DNA of 64,000 nucleotides from Pseudomonas sp. AOB-7 (GTDB taxonomy: Bacteria; Pseudomonadota; Gammaproteobacteria; Pseudomonadales; Pseudomonadaceae): positions 186,001-250,000 of the forward strand of contig NZ_RFFK01000006.1 in assembly GCF_003696305.1 (NCBI RefSeq), given 5' to 3'. The stretch's first letter is position 1; every line of letters starts with the position of its first letter. Below the pieces are notes generated by a model. The model saw only the letters and a program-made list of their open reading frames with translations, did not search any database and was not told the DNA's origin. Of the stretch, positions 9,924-20,709 are shown one piece after another. Both the position numbers and the translations under genes were made by a program.

Positions 9924-10733
9924 ATGAGCGCCGAGCACGATTACGCGATCGAGTTGCAGGGCGTCAGTTTTCAGCGCGGTTCGCGGGATATCTTCGACAA
10001 TGTCGATATCCGCATTCCGCGCGGCAAGGTCACCGGCATCATGGGGCCGTCCGGTTGTGGCAAGACCACCTTGCTGCGCCTGATCGCCGCCGAGCTGCGG
10101 CCGTCCGCCGGCGATGTGCTGGTCAACGGCGTCAGCCTGCCGAAGCTGTCGCGCGACGAGCTGTTCGACATGCGCAAGCAGATGGGCGTGCTGTTCCAGA
10201 GCGGCGCCCTGTTCACCGACCTCGACGTGTTCGAGAACGTGGCCTTCCCGCTGCGCGTGCACACCCAGTTGCCGGACGAGATGATCCGCGACATCGTGCT
10301 GATGAAGCTGCAGGCGGTCGGCCTGCGCGGCGCCATCGAGCTGATGCCGGACGAGCTGTCCGGCGGCATGAAAAGGCGCGTGGCGTTGGCCCGGGCGATT
10401 GCCCTGGACCCGCAGATTCTGCTGTACGACGAGCCGTTCGTCGGCCAGGACCCCATCGCCATGGGCGTGCTGGTGCGCCTGATCCGTCTGCTCAACGACG
10501 CCCTGGGCATCACCAGCGTGGTGGTGTCGCACGACCTGGCGGAAACCGCGAGCATCGCCGACTACATCTATGTGGTCGGTGATGCGCAGGTACTCGGCCA
10601 GGGCTCGCCGGCCGAGCTGATGGAGTCGGATAACCCGCGCATCCGCCAGTTCATGAAGGGCATTCCGGATGGCCCGGTGCCGTTCCATTTCCCGGCGCCG
10701 GATTATCGCGACGATCTGTTGGGGAAAAACTGA
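9924..10733 (+). CDS. mlaF: Phospholipid-transport ATPase MlaF (Ttg2A)
   Basis: 269 residues. Walker [10 protein letters not shown] is near residue 39, the signature [14 protein letters not shown] near 146 and Walker B ILLYDEPF near 166. MlaF drives the inner-membrane MlaFEDB complex that moves phospholipids between the membranes and keeps outer-leaflet asymmetry. It begins a five-gene operon, mlaF-E-D-C-B, with overlapping ends throughout; AAGGAG lies 8 bases before the ATG. In Pseudomonas the same genes were named ttg2 for toluene tolerance. Confidence 0.97.
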   Translation: MSAEHDYAIELQGVSFQRGSRDIFDNVDIRIPRGKVTGIMGPSGCGKTTLLRLIAAELRPSAGDVLVNGVSLPKLSRDELFDMRKQMGVLFQSGALFTDLDVFENVAFPLRVHTQLPDEMIRDIVLMKLQAVGLRGAIELMPDELSGGMKRRVALARAIALDPQILLYDEPFVGQDPIAMGVLVRLIRLLNDALGITSVVVSHDLAETASIADYIYVVGDAQVLGQGSPAELMESDNPRIRQFMKGIPDGPVPFHFPAPDYRDDLLGKN

Positions 10734-11530
10734 TGCGTAGAATTGCTCCGCTCGAACGGCTGCGCCTGTTCGGTCGTGCGGGTATCGATGTGGTGGCGAC
10801 CCTGGGGCGCTCGGTGCTGTTTCTGCTGCACGCCTTGCTCGGCCGCAACGTCGCCGGCAAGCCGTTTCAGCTGCTGCTCAAGCAGCTGTTCGCCGTCGGC
10901 GTGATGTCGCTGGCGATCATCGTCGTCTCCGGCGTGTTCATCGGCATGGTGCTGGCCCTGCAGGGTTACAACATCCTGGTCGACTACGGTTCCGAGCAGG
11001 CGGTGGGGCAGATGGTCGCCCTGACCCTGCTGCGCGAGCTCGGTCCGGTGGTCACCGCGTTGCTGTTCGCCGGGCGCGCCGGCTCGGCGCTGACCGCCGA
11101 GATCGGCAACATGAAGTCCACCGAGCAGCTGTCGAGCCTGGAGATGATCGGCGTCGATCCGCTCAAGTACATCATCGCGCCGCGCCTGTGGGCCGGCTTC
11201 ATCTCCATGCCGCTGCTGGCGATGATCTTCAGCGTGGTCGGCATCTGGGGTGGGGCGATGGTCGCCATCGACTGGCTGGGGGTGTACGAAGGCTCGTTCT
11301 GGGCCAACATGCAGAACAGCGTTTCCTTTCATGACGACGTGCTCAACGGCGTGATCAAGAGCATCGTCTTCGCCTTCGTGGTCACCTGGATCGCCGTGTT
11401 CCAGGGCTATGACTGCGAGCCCACGTCCGAAGGCATCAGCCGCGCCACCACGCGCACCGTGGTGTACGCCTCGCTGGCCGTGCTCGGCCTGGATTTCATT
11501 CTGACCGCTTTGATGTTTGGAGATTTCTGA
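10733..11530 (+). CDS. mlaE: Phospholipid-transport permease MlaE (Ttg2B)
   Basis: 265 residues, MlaE/permease family (DUF140). Several hydrophobic helices are visible, including [20 protein letters not shown] near residue 55, and the conserved [18 protein letters not shown] and [19 protein letters not shown] segments. It forms the membrane core of the Mla importer. The ATG overlaps the mlaF stop by one base and its TGA overlaps the mlaD start. Confidence 0.97.
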   Translation: MRRIAPLERLRLFGRAGIDVVATLGRSVLFLLHALLGRNVAGKPFQLLLKQLFAVGVMSLAIIVVSGVFIGMVLALQGYNILVDYGSEQAVGQMVALTLLRELGPVVTALLFAGRAGSALTAEIGNMKSTEQLSSLEMIGVDPLKYIIAPRLWAGFISMPLLAMIFSVVGIWGGAMVAIDWLGVYEGSFWANMQNSVSFHDDVLNGVIKSIVFAFVVTWIAVFQGYDCEPTSEGISRATTRTVVYASLAVLGLDFILTALMFGDF

Positions 11531-12000
11531 TGCAAAACCGCACGCTGGAGATTGGTGTCGGCCTGTTCCTCATGGCCGGTCTGCTGGCCCTGCTGCTGCT
11601 GGCCCTGCGCGTCAGCGGCCTGAGCGTCGGCAGCGCGGCCGATACCTACAGGGTCTACGCCTATTTCGACAACATCGCCGGGCTCACCGTGCGCGCCAAG
11701 GTGACCATGGCCGGGGTGACCATCGGTAAGGTCACCGCCATCGACCTGGATCGCGACAATTACTTGGGCCGCGTGACCATGGAGCTGGAAGGCCGGGTGG
11801 ACAACCTGCCGGAGGACTCCACCGCGTCGATCCTCACCGCCGGCCTGCTCGGCGAGAAATACATCGGCATCAGCGTCGGCGGCGAGGAGGCGGTGCTGAA
11901 AGACGGCGGCACCATCCACGACACCCAGTCGGCGCTGGTGCTGGAAGACCTGATTGGCAAATTCCTGCTCAATTCGGTCAATAAAGACGAAGCCAATTGA
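11530..12000 (+). CDS. mlaD: Phospholipid-binding MCE protein MlaD (Ttg2C)
   Basis: 156 residues: an N-terminal membrane helix (GVGLFLMAGLLALLLLALRV, residues 9-28), then a single MCE domain containing FDNIAGLTVRAKVTMAGVTI and LTAGLLGEKYIGI. MlaD hexamers sit on MlaE in the periplasm and accept phospholipid from MlaC. The gene is directly coupled to mlaE. Confidence 0.96.
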   Translation: MQNRTLEIGVGLFLMAGLLALLLLALRVSGLSVGSAADTYRVYAYFDNIAGLTVRAKVTMAGVTIGKVTAIDLDRDNYLGRVTMELEGRVDNLPEDSTASILTAGLLGEKYIGISVGGEEAVLKDGGTIHDTQSALVLEDLIGKFLLNSVNKDEAN

Positions 12001-12014
12001 TGAGGGGCCGATCC

Positions 12015-12647
12015 ATGCTCAAGACCTTGCGTAATTCCCTGCTCGCGCTGCTCGCCGCCACGCCGCTGCTGGCACTGGCCGCGCCCAGCGCCCACGAGGT
12101 GGTGCAGCAGACCACCGACACCCTGCTGGCCGATCTCAAGGCCAATAAGGAGCAGTACCGCAGCGATCCGGCGGCCTTCTACCAGGCACTCAACGACATC
12201 CTCGGCCCGGTGGTGGACGTCGACGGCATCTCCCGCGGGGTGATGACCGTGCGCTACTCGCGCCAGGCCTCGCCCGAGCAGATGGCGCGCTTCCAGGAGA
12301 GCTTCAAGCGCAGCCTGATGCAGTTCTATGGCAACGCCCTGCTCGAATACAACAACCAGGACATCCGCGTGCTGCCGGTGGCCGGCCAGCAGGACCCGCA
12401 GCGCGCCGCGGTGAACATGGAGATCAAGGACGGCAAGGGCGTGGTCTATCCGCTGTCCTACACCATGGTGGCGCAGGACGGCACCTGGAAGCTGCGCAAC
12501 GTGATCATCAACGGCATCAACGTCGGCAAGCTGTTCCGCGACCAGTTCGCCCAGTCCATGCAGAACAACCGCAACGATCTGGACAAGGTCATCGACACCT
12601 GGGCCGATACCGTGGCCAAGGCGCGCGAAGCCAAGGGTGAGTCGTGA
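12015..12647 (+). CDS. mlaC: Periplasmic phospholipid carrier MlaC (Ttg2D)
   Basis: 210 residues from the ATG at 12015, preferred because GAGGGG lies 7 bases upstream; in-frame TTG (11997) and ATG (12000) starts overlap mlaD. A signal peptide (SLLALLAATPLLALA) ends near residue 22. The mature protein has the toluene-tolerance/MlaC fold, with blocks such as FYQALNDILGPVVDVDGI and YPLSYTMVAQDGTWKLRNV. MlaC shuttles phospholipid between the outer-membrane MlaA complex and MlaFEDB. Its TGA overlaps the GTG start of mlaB. Confidence 0.95.
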   Translation: MLKTLRNSLLALLAATPLLALAAPSAHEVVQQTTDTLLADLKANKEQYRSDPAAFYQALNDILGPVVDVDGISRGVMTVRYSRQASPEQMARFQESFKRSLMQFYGNALLEYNNQDIRVLPVAGQQDPQRAAVNMEIKDGKGVVYPLSYTMVAQDGTWKLRNVIINGINVGKLFRDQFAQSMQNNRNDLDKVIDTWADTVAKAREAKGES

Positions 12648-12967
12648 GTCAGGCGAGCATCGATGAGCGCGCACCGGGCCAGCTGCAGCTGGCCGGCGTG
12701 CTCGACTATTCCACCGGTCCCGCCCTGCGCGAGCGGGGCGCGCGGCTGATCGCCGCCAGCAGCGCGGCGCAGTTGCTGGTTGACTGCGCCACGGTGGAGA
12801 AATCCAGCAGCGTCGGCCTGGCCCTGCTGCTGGCCTTCCTGCGCGACGCCCGGGCAGCGGGCAAGACGCTGGCCATCGGCGGCCTGCCCGCGGACATGCG
12901 CGAGATCGCCCAGGTCTGCGGCCTGCTGGAGCTGTTGCCGCTGCAGGACGCGGGCAGCGCCGGCTGA
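12644..12967 (+). CDS. mlaB: STAS-domain protein MlaB (Ttg2E)
   Basis: 107 residues from a GTG at 12644 that overlaps the mlaC stop (GTGA). A single STAS domain contains the phosphorylatable-type serine region VEKSSSVGLALLLAFL near residue 50. MlaB binds MlaF and is needed for assembly and activity of the transporter. It ends the mla operon; the next 146 bases contain GC-rich imperfect hairpins and a T6 run near 13051, a possible terminator I could not resolve. Confidence 0.92.
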   Translation: MSQASIDERAPGQLQLAGVLDYSTGPALRERGARLIAASSAAQLLVDCATVEKSSSVGLALLLAFLRDARAAGKTLAIGGLPADMREIAQVCGLLELLPLQDAGSAG

Positions 12968-13113
12968 CGGCGCAGCGAGGGGCGCAAGCGCCGAATGGCG
13001 CACAAACCCTCCGTCAGCGCTGCCTCATGCGGGGTTCGCAGGCGGGGGGCTTTTTTGTATGATGGCCGACCCGCGGGCGCAGGTAGCCCGATATGCGTCA
13101 ATCGAGGTCGAGC

Positions 13114-14641
<1,528 letters not shown>

Positions 14642-14710
14642 GCTCTCGCGTCCACTGCCGTATGGCCGCTCCTTGTCGGAGTGGCCGTTGCCGTTCAAGG
14701 AAACCGCTCC

Positions 14711-15346
14711 ATGCTGACCATCGCCCTGTCCAAAGGCCGCATCCTCGACGACACCCTGCCGCTGCTGGCGGCCGCGGGCATCGAGCCGACCGAGAACCCG
14801 GACAAGAGCCGCAAGCTGATCATCCCCACCACTCAGGATGACGTGCGCCTACTGATCGTACGCGCCACCGACGTGCCGACCTACGTAGAGCACGGCGCCG
14901 CGGATCTCGGCGTGGCCGGCAAGGACGTGCTGATGGAATACGGCGGCCAGGGCCTGTACGAGCCGCTGGACCTGCAGATCGCCCAGTGCAAGCTGATGAC
15001 CGCGGGCAAGGTCGGCGCGCCGGAGCCCAAGGGCCGCCTGCGCGTGGCCACCAAGTTCGTCAACGTCGCCAAGCGCTACTACGCCGAGCAGGGCCGTCAG
15101 GTCGACATCATCAAGCTGTACGGCTCGATGGAGCTGGCACCGCTGGTGGGCCTGGCCGACAAGATCATCGACGTGGTCGACACCGGCAACACCCTGCGCG
15201 CCAACGGTCTGGAGCCGCAGGAGCTGATCGCCACCATCAGCTCGCGCCTGATCGTCAACAAGGCCTCGATGAAGATGCAGCACGCCCGTATCCAGGCGCT
15301 GATCGAGACCCTGCGCGGCGCCGTCGAGGCGCGACATACCAGCTGA
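14711..15346 (+). CDS. hisG: ATP phosphoribosyltransferase, short form HisG
   Basis: 211 residues from the ATG at 14711 ([20 protein letters not shown]), the short HisG type that lacks the C-terminal regulatory domain and needs HisZ. It joins ATP and PRPP in the first step of histidine synthesis. Conserved blocks include [16 protein letters not shown] and [20 protein letters not shown] ([16 protein letters not shown]). A longer frame starting at a GTG at 14681 is less likely. hisD and hisC follow. Confidence 0.96.
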   Translation: MLTIALSKGRILDDTLPLLAAAGIEPTENPDKSRKLIIPTTQDDVRLLIVRATDVPTYVEHGAADLGVAGKDVLMEYGGQGLYEPLDLQIAQCKLMTAGKVGAPEPKGRLRVATKFVNVAKRYYAEQGRQVDIIKLYGSMELAPLVGLADKIIDVVDTGNTLRANGLEPQELIATISSRLIVNKASMKMQHARIQALIETLRGAVEARHTS

Positions 15347-15374
15347 CATCCCGCAGCCTATCCGTGTCATAGCC

Positions 15375-15428
15375 AAATTCTCAGGTGCCCGCACGGTGGG
15401 CTTGCTACTCTAGCGGCGCCTGAGATTT
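15375..15428 (+). promoter_or_regulatory. Near-perfect inverted repeat in the hisD leader
   Basis: AAATTCTCAGGTGCC (15375-15389) and GGCGCCTGAGATTT (15415-15428) can pair over about 13 bases around a 25-base loop, 22 bases before the hisD ATG. No T run follows. It could be an mRNA structure or a protein site; the role is unknown. Confidence 0.45.
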
Positions 15429-15449
15429 GCCATTACACGAGGCTTTGCC

Positions 15450-16760
15450 ATGACCGCTCCCATTGCTGTTCGCCGACTCAACGCCGCTGACCAGGACTTC
15501 GCCCGACACCTGGATCATCTGCTGAGCTGGGAGAGTGTGTCCGACGATGGCGTCAACCAGCGCGTGCTGGAGATCATCCAGGCCGTGCGCGAGCGGGGCG
15601 ATGCCGCGCTGGTCGAATACACCCAGCGTTTCGATGGTCTGGAGGTCGCCAGCATGGCCGACCTGATCCTGCCGCGCGAGCGCCTGGAACTGGCCCTCGA
15701 ACGTATTTCCCCCGCACAGCGCCAGGCGCTGGAAGTCGCGGCCGAGCGCGTGCGCAGCTACCACGAGCGGCAGAAACAGGATTCCTGGCGCTACAGCGAG
15801 GCCGACGGCACCGTGCTGGGGCAGAAGGTCACCCCGCTGGATCGTGCCGGCCTGTACGTGCCGGGCGGCAAGGCTTCCTATCCATCCTCGGTATTGATGA
15901 ACGCCATCCCGGCCAAGGTCGCCGGCGTGCCCGAGGTGGTGATGGTGGTGCCGACCCCGCGCGGCGAGATCAACGAGATCGTCCTGGCCGCGGCCGCCAT
16001 CGCCGGCGTCGACCGCGTGTTCACCATCGGTGGGGCCCAGGCCGTGGCGGCGCTGGCCTATGGCACCGAGAGCGTGCCGCCGGTGGACAAGATCGTCGGC
16101 CCGGGCAACATCTACGTGGCCACCGCCAAGCGCCACGTGTTCGGCAAGGTCGGCATCGACATGATCGCCGGGCCCTCGGAAATTCTCGTGGTGTGCGACG
16201 GCCAGACCGATCCGGACTGGATCGCCATGGACCTGTTCTCCCAGGCCGAGCACGACGAGGATGCCCAGTCGATCCTGGTCAGCCCGGACGCCGCCTTCCT
16301 CGACCGCGTCGCCGCAAGCATCGCCAAACTGCTGCCGAGCATGGAGCGCGCCGAGATCATCCGCACTTCGCTGGAGGGTCGCGGCGCGCTGATCCAGGTC
16401 GCCGACATGGCCCAGGCCATCGAGGTGGCCAACCGCATCGCCCCCGAGCACCTGGAGCTGTCGGTGGCCGACCCGGAGGCCTGGCTGCCGCAGATTCGTC
16501 ATGCCGGCGCGATCTTCATGGGGCGCTACACCGCCGAGGCGCTGGGCGATTACGTCGCCGGCCCCAACCACGTGCTGCCGACCTCCGGTACCGCGCGCTT
16601 CTCCTCGCCGCTGGGGGTGTACGACTTCCAGAAGCGCTCGTCGATCATTTTCTGCTCGCCGGACGGCGCCTCGGAGCTGGGCAAGAGCGCCTCGGTGCTG
16701 GCCCGCGGCGAGTCGCTGACCGCCCATGCGCGCAGCGCCGAGTACCGGATCAAAGGCTGA
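15450..16760 (+). CDS. hisD: Histidinol dehydrogenase HisD
   Basis: 436 residues. The family signature around [24 protein letters not shown] and the GPSEILVV motif are intact, as are the zinc-site region [15 protein letters not shown] and the C-terminal [15 protein letters not shown]. The enzyme oxidises histidinol twice to histidine, the last step of the pathway. It is downstream of hisG and upstream of hisC, from which it is separated by a repeat at 16763-16793. Confidence 0.97.
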   Translation: MTAPIAVRRLNAADQDFARHLDHLLSWESVSDDGVNQRVLEIIQAVRERGDAALVEYTQRFDGLEVASMADLILPRERLELALERISPAQRQALEVAAERVRSYHERQKQDSWRYSEADGTVLGQKVTPLDRAGLYVPGGKASYPSSVLMNAIPAKVAGVPEVVMVVPTPRGEINEIVLAAAAIAGVDRVFTIGGAQAVAALAYGTESVPPVDKIVGPGNIYVATAKRHVFGKVGIDMIAGPSEILVVCDGQTDPDWIAMDLFSQAEHDEDAQSILVSPDAAFLDRVAASIAKLLPSMERAEIIRTSLEGRGALIQVADMAQAIEVANRIAPEHLELSVADPEAWLPQIRHAGAIFMGRYTAEALGDYVAGPNHVLPTSGTARFSSPLGVYDFQKRSSIIFCSPDGASELGKSASVLARGESLTAHARSAEYRIKG

Positions 16761-16762
16761 AT

Positions 16763-16793
16763 GTAGGATGGGTTGAGCGCAGCGATACCCATC
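16763..16793. repeat. GTAGGATGGGTTGAG-type palindrome inside the his operon
   Basis: GATGGGT (16767-16773) and ACCCATC (16787-16793) form a hairpin around TTGAGCGCAGCGAT. The sequence belongs to the same family as the repeats at 484-616. It lies 3 bases after the hisD stop and 33 bases before hisC. Confidence 0.7.
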
Positions 16794-16826
16794 AAAAACA
16801 CAACGAATTTGAGGAGAGAAGGGCAG

Positions 16827-17879
16827 ATGAGCAAGTTCTGGAGCCCCTTCGTCAAAGACCTGGTGCCCTACGTGCCGGGCGAGCAGCCCAAGCTGAGCAA
16901 GCTGGTCAAGCTCAACACCAACGAAAACCCCTACGGCCCGTCGCCCAAGGCCATCGCGGCGATGCAGGCCGAGCTGAACGACAACCTGCGCCTGTACCCG
17001 GACCCCAACGGCGAACGCCTGAAGCAGGCGGTCGCCGACTACTACGGCGTGAGCACCGCCCAGGTGTTCGTCGGCAACGGTTCCGACGAGGTGCTGGCGC
17101 ACGCCTTCCACGGTCTGTTCCAGCACGGCAAGCCGCTGCTGTTCCCGGATGTCACCTACAGCTTCTACCCGGTCTACTGTGGCCTGTACGGCATCGAGTT
17201 CGAGGCGCTGCCGCTCGACGATGCCTTCCAGATCCGCATCGAGGATTACGCCCGGCCCAATGCCGGCATCATCTTCCCCAACCCCAACGCGCCGACCGGC
17301 TGCCTGCTGGCGCTCGACGCCATCGAGCGGCTGCTGCAGGCCAATCCGGACTCGGTGGTGCTGGTGGACGAGGCCTATATCGACTTCGGCGGCCAGACGG
17401 CCATCGCCCTGGTCGATCGCTACCCGAACCTGCTGGTGACCCAGACCCTGTCCAAGTCGCGCTCGCTGGCCGGGCTGCGCGTGGGCATCGCGGTCGGCCA
17501 CCCGGAGCTGATCGAAGCGCTGGAGCGGATCAAGAACAGCTTCAACTCCTACCCGCTCGATCGCATGGCCATCGCTGGCGCGGCGGCGGCGTTCGAGGAT
17601 CGTGCCTACTTCGAGCAGACCTGCCAGCAGGTGATCGCCAGCCGCGAGGCGGTGGTCGCCGGGCTGCAGGGCCTGGGTTTCGAGGTGCTGCCGTCGGCCG
17701 CCAACTTCGTCTTCGCCCGCCACCCGGACAAGGACGCCGCCACCCTGGCCGCCGGCCTGCGCGAGCAGGGCGTGATAGTGCGTCACTTCAAGCAGCAGCG
17801 CATCGCCCAGTTCCTGCGCATCAGCATCGGCGCGCCGGAGCAGAACCAGGCGCTGCTCGACGCCCTGCGAGGGCTGTAA
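16827..17879 (+). CDS. hisC: Histidinol-phosphate aminotransferase HisC
   Basis: 350 residues from the ATG at 16827 ([20 protein letters not shown]), preceded by GAGGAG. Class-I/II PLP aminotransferase: [13 protein letters not shown] at the N-terminus, [12 protein letters not shown] in the middle and the PLP lysine in [14 protein letters not shown]. It makes histidinol phosphate. A frame starting upstream would run through the repeat and is not used. The gene ends the his group here. Confidence 0.96.
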   Translation: MSKFWSPFVKDLVPYVPGEQPKLSKLVKLNTNENPYGPSPKAIAAMQAELNDNLRLYPDPNGERLKQAVADYYGVSTAQVFVGNGSDEVLAHAFHGLFQHGKPLLFPDVTYSFYPVYCGLYGIEFEALPLDDAFQIRIEDYARPNAGIIFPNPNAPTGCLLALDAIERLLQANPDSVVLVDEAYIDFGGQTAIALVDRYPNLLVTQTLSKSRSLAGLRVGIAVGHPELIEALERIKNSFNSYPLDRMAIAGAAAAFEDRAYFEQTCQQVIASREAVVAGLQGLGFEVLPSAANFVFARHPDKDAATLAAGLREQGVIVRHFKQQRIAQFLRISIGAPEQNQALLDALRGL

Positions 17880-17911
17880 GCGCCGCCGGGGCAATTCGGG
17901 AACGCCGCGCT

Positions 17912-17932
17912 CGGCCCCGGATTGCATCCGGG
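17912..17932. repeat. CCGGATTGCATCCGGG dispersed palindrome, copy 1
   Basis: CGGCCCCGGATTGCATCCGG plus one G is identical over 21 bases to 25611-25631 downstream of the alpha-2-macroglobulin gene. The core CCCGGAT/ATCCGGG is a palindrome. It is a familiar intergenic repeat type in Pseudomonas. Confidence 0.7.
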
Positions 17933-17999
17933 CCAGGGTTCTGTGCGGCGGGTGAAACCCCGCCGCCGGCCAGGGTGGCGGTAGCCGGCCGCCGATTCG

Positions 18000-18455
18000 C
18001 TAGCCGATCACTCCATAACCCCGCGCCAGCAGCGCCGCCAGCAGCGGCAGCAGCAACAGCAGCAACAACTCCAGGCGAATGCACCAGGTCACCAGGACGA
18101 TCTGCCGGGCGCTGGGTTCCGGCACCCGGCCGGTCTTGAGCGCCGGGCGCCAGTTGAGGAAGACCACGGTAGGCAGGATCGACAGCAGGCCGACCAGAAT
18201 GAACAGCCCCACCTTGGCGTGGAACAGGCTGTTGTGCAGGTAGTAGGCCCAGCCCTTGCCGTACCACAGCACCCGCGCGAGGCCGGTGAGCAGCACCAGG
18301 CCGGCGCAGATACCGTAGGCCAGGTCGGTGAGCATCAGGCTGCGCGCGCGGCGCAGATCCAGCGGCGCCTTGAACAGCACATGCTCGACGCTGAGTAGGG
18401 CGAACAGGGCGAAGATCGCCAGAAAGTGCAGATAGGCGACGAGTGCGGCGGCCAT
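18000..18455 (-). CDS. DUF2214 family membrane protein
   Basis: 151 residues with four predicted membrane helices: FLAIFALFALLSVEHVLF near residue 11, LAYGICAGLVLLTGLARVLW near 45, VGLFILVGLLSILPTVVFL near 82 and IRLELLLLLLLPLLAALLA near 126. The sequence matches the DUF2214 family of small inner-membrane proteins, whose function is not known. AAGGAG precedes the ATG on the minus strand. Immediately upstream lies the tail of a degraded GGDEF gene (18473-18590). Confidence 0.8.
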   Translation of the reverse strand: MAAALVAYLHFLAIFALFALLSVEHVLFKAPLDLRRARSLMLTDLAYGICAGLVLLTGLARVLWYGKGWAYYLHNSLFHAKVGLFILVGLLSILPTVVFLNWRPALKTGRVPEPSARQIVLVTWCIRLELLLLLLLPLLAALLARGYGVIG

Positions 18456-18472
18456 CGAGTGCTCCTTGCGGG

Positions 18473-18590
18473 TTATTGATCGGTTGCGGCGAGTTCGCCG
18501 CGCTTGGCCCGGTACAGCGCCTGGTCGGTGCGCTGCAGGGCCTGTTGGCGCTGGGCTTCGTTGTGCGGCAGCTCAGCGCTGAGCAGGGGC
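18473..18590 (-). pseudogene. C-terminal remnant of a GGDEF diguanylate cyclase gene
   Basis: Reading the minus strand from about 18590 to a TAA at 18473-18475 gives PLLSAELPHNEAQRQQALQR followed by TDQALYRAKRGELAATDQ. The piece RTDQALYRAKR is the hallmark end of a GGDEF domain (consensus RADxALYxAKxxGRN). No start, no GGDEF motif and no upstream domain remain. The fragment overlaps the last codons of the MATE gene in another frame. It looks like what is left after a deletion joined the MATE gene to the end of a cyclase gene. Confidence 0.6.
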
Positions 18591-19946
18591 GGTCTCTCCT
18601 GCTGGCGGTGGGGCGAACCAGCGGTCGCGACGACTCAAGTGCCAAGCATAGCCAGCCAGCACCAGGCTTCGCAGCCCCATGAAGGCGAGAAAGGCCAGCC
18701 ACAGGCCGTGGTTGCCCAGCGCCTGCAGCGCCCAGCCCAGCGGCAGGGCCAGCGCCAGGGCGATCAGCATGGCGTCGCGCATTTCTTTGGCCCGGGTGGC
18801 GCCGATAAACAGGCCGTCGAGCAGGTAGCTCCATACCGCCAGCAACGGCAGCAGCGCCAGGTAGGGCAGGTACTGCAGTGCGGTGTCGCGCACCGCGGCG
18901 ATATCGGTCTGCAGGCCGATGAACCAGTGCCCGCCGAACAGGAAGAACAGGGCGAAACCGAGGCTGGCCAGCAGCGACCAGGCCCCGGCTACCAGCAGCG
19001 AGCGGCGCAGCGCGGCGCGGTCGCGGGCGCCGAGGGCATGGCCGCACAGCGCCTCGACCGCATGGGCCAGGCCGTCGAGGGCGTGGGCGGTGAGCAGCAG
19101 GCCGTTGAGCAGCAGGGCGTTGGCCGCCACCGTGGCGTCGCCCAGGCGGGTGCCCTGCACGGTGATCAGGAAGAACACCAGCTGCAGCGCCAGGGTGCGG
19201 ATGAAGATGTCGCGGTTCACCGCCAGCAGCGGTCGCCAGCTACTCCAGCGCTGCAGCGCCACGCGCTCGAGCTGCCCCGGGTAGCGGGTCAGGGCGCGGC
19301 GCGCCAGCCACAGGCCGAGCAGCGCGGCGCTCCATTCGGCGATCACCGAGGCCCAGGCCGCGCCGGCCACGCCCCACTGCAGGCCGAGCACGAACCACAG
19401 GTCCAGGGCCACGTTGAGCAGGTTGGCGCTGAGCAGAATCGCCAGCGGCCCACGCGCGTTCTGCGTACCCAGCAGCCAGCCGACCAGGGCGTAGCTCGCC
19501 AGGGCCGCGGGCAGGCCGAACAGGCGGATCTGGAAATACTCGCGGGCCAGCGCGTCCAGTGCCGCCGATGGCCGCATCAGACCCAGCGCGGCGCCGCTGA
19601 AGGGGATCGCCAGCACGGCCAGCAGCAGCGCCAGCAGCACGCCGAGCAGCAGGCCCTGCAGCAGCACCTGGCGCAGCGCGCCGCCGTCGCCGCGGCCGGC
19701 GGCCTGGGCGGCGAAGCCGGTGCTGCCCATGCGCAGAAAGCCCATGGCCCAGGTCAGCAGGGTGTAGAGGCTGCCGCCCACCGCCACCGCCGCCAGCTGG
19801 TGGGCGTGCGGCAGGTGACCGACCACGGCGCTGTCGACCAGCGCCACCAGCGGCACCGACAGGTTGGAGAGAATCATTGGCGCGGCCAGGGCCCAGACCC
19901 GGCGCTGGGTCGGGGCGTGGCGCCAGGCGTCGAGCAGGGCGGACAT
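18573..19946 (-). CDS. MATE family efflux transporter (DinF-like)
   Basis: 457 residues from the ATG at 19946; an upstream in-frame start would add an unlikely 55-residue extension. Twelve hydrophobic segments and the N-terminal MATE pattern (APMILSNLSVPLVALVDSAV) are visible. The family exports cationic drugs or other compounds using sodium or proton gradients across the inner membrane. The C-terminus (RWFAPPPAGETAPAQR) lies over the GGDEF remnant in a different frame and may be an altered tail created by a deletion. Substrate unknown. Confidence 0.88.
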   Translation of the reverse strand: MSALLDAWRHAPTQRRVWALAAPMILSNLSVPLVALVDSAVVGHLPHAHQLAAVAVGGSLYTLLTWAMGFLRMGSTGFAAQAAGRGDGGALRQVLLQGLLLGVLLALLLAVLAIPFSGAALGLMRPSAALDALAREYFQIRLFGLPAALASYALVGWLLGTQNARGPLAILLSANLLNVALDLWFVLGLQWGVAGAAWASVIAEWSAALLGLWLARRALTRYPGQLERVALQRWSSWRPLLAVNRDIFIRTLALQLVFFLITVQGTRLGDATVAANALLLNGLLLTAHALDGLAHAVEALCGHALGARDRAALRRSLLVAGAWSLLASLGFALFFLFGGHWFIGLQTDIAAVRDTALQYLPYLALLPLLAVWSYLLDGLFIGATRAKEMRDAMLIALALALPLGWALQALGNHGLWLAFLAFMGLRSLVLAGYAWHLSRRDRWFAPPPAGETAPAQR

Positions 19947-20109
19947 GGGCGGCTCCGGCAAAGCGGCGATTATAGGCGGCGTTAGTACCTTTGCTGCTAT
20001 CGCAGTCTGGTCATAGCAGCAACCGCACCTTCGCCTGCCTGCCGCCCTGGCTAGACTTTTTCCAGGGCCAGTCAACCAAGCGTCGCCGCGGCGACCGAGG
20101 AGGTGGATC

Positions 20110-20574
20110 ATGCGTATGGCCGAAACCCTGGAGCGCCATCTGCAGCGGGCGCATTGCGACTACAAACTGATCGAGCACGAGCCCTCGGCCACCAGCCTGG
20201 AGGCGGCGCGCAAGGCGCACATTCCTGCCGCGCGCATGGCCAAGCCGGTGATCCTCGACGACCGCCGCGGCCACTACCTGATGGCCGTGCTGCCGGCCAA
20301 CCGCAAGCTGGATTTGGACAAGGTGCGCAAGGGCAGCCAGCGCTGGCAGCTCAGCGGCGAGCAGAACCTGGTCGGCCTGTTCAAGGACTGCCAGCGCGGC
20401 GCGGTGCCGGCGCTCGGCGCGCTGTACGGCCTGGACATGCTGATCGACCCGCAACTGGCGCGGCTGGCGGACGTCTACCTGGAGGCCGGCGACCACGAGA
20501 ACCTGGTGCATATGTCGATGGACGACTTCTTCACCCTGGCGCCCAATGCCGAGGTCTGCGAGCTGTGCCATTGA
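20110..20574 (+). CDS. YbaK/ProX-type aminoacyl-tRNA deacylase domain protein
   Basis: 154 residues from the ATG at 20110, with GGAGGTG 6 bases upstream. The single YbaK/aa-tRNA-synthetase-associated domain contains HEPSATSLEAARKAHIP near residue 23 and AKPVILDDRRGHYLMAVLPANRKLD near residue 44. The family hydrolyses mischarged tRNAs (for example Cys-tRNAPro or Ala-tRNAPro). The C-terminus ends with a CELCH motif that could bind a metal. Its precise substrate cannot be told from sequence. Confidence 0.82.
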   Translation: MRMAETLERHLQRAHCDYKLIEHEPSATSLEAARKAHIPAARMAKPVILDDRRGHYLMAVLPANRKLDLDKVRKGSQRWQLSGEQNLVGLFKDCQRGAVPALGALYGLDMLIDPQLARLADVYLEAGDHENLVHMSMDDFFTLAPNAEVCELCH

Positions 20575-20709
20575 GCCGCGGCTGAAATCGTCGTCGTGCT
20601 GGGGCGAGGGGCTGTGCGCGGCTTGGCGCTTTCGCCGCCGCGCCTCCTGCCTGGGTAGGCGCTCGGCTATAGTTGGGGTTCTCTGCGCCCCCCTATACCG
20701 GAGCCCGCA

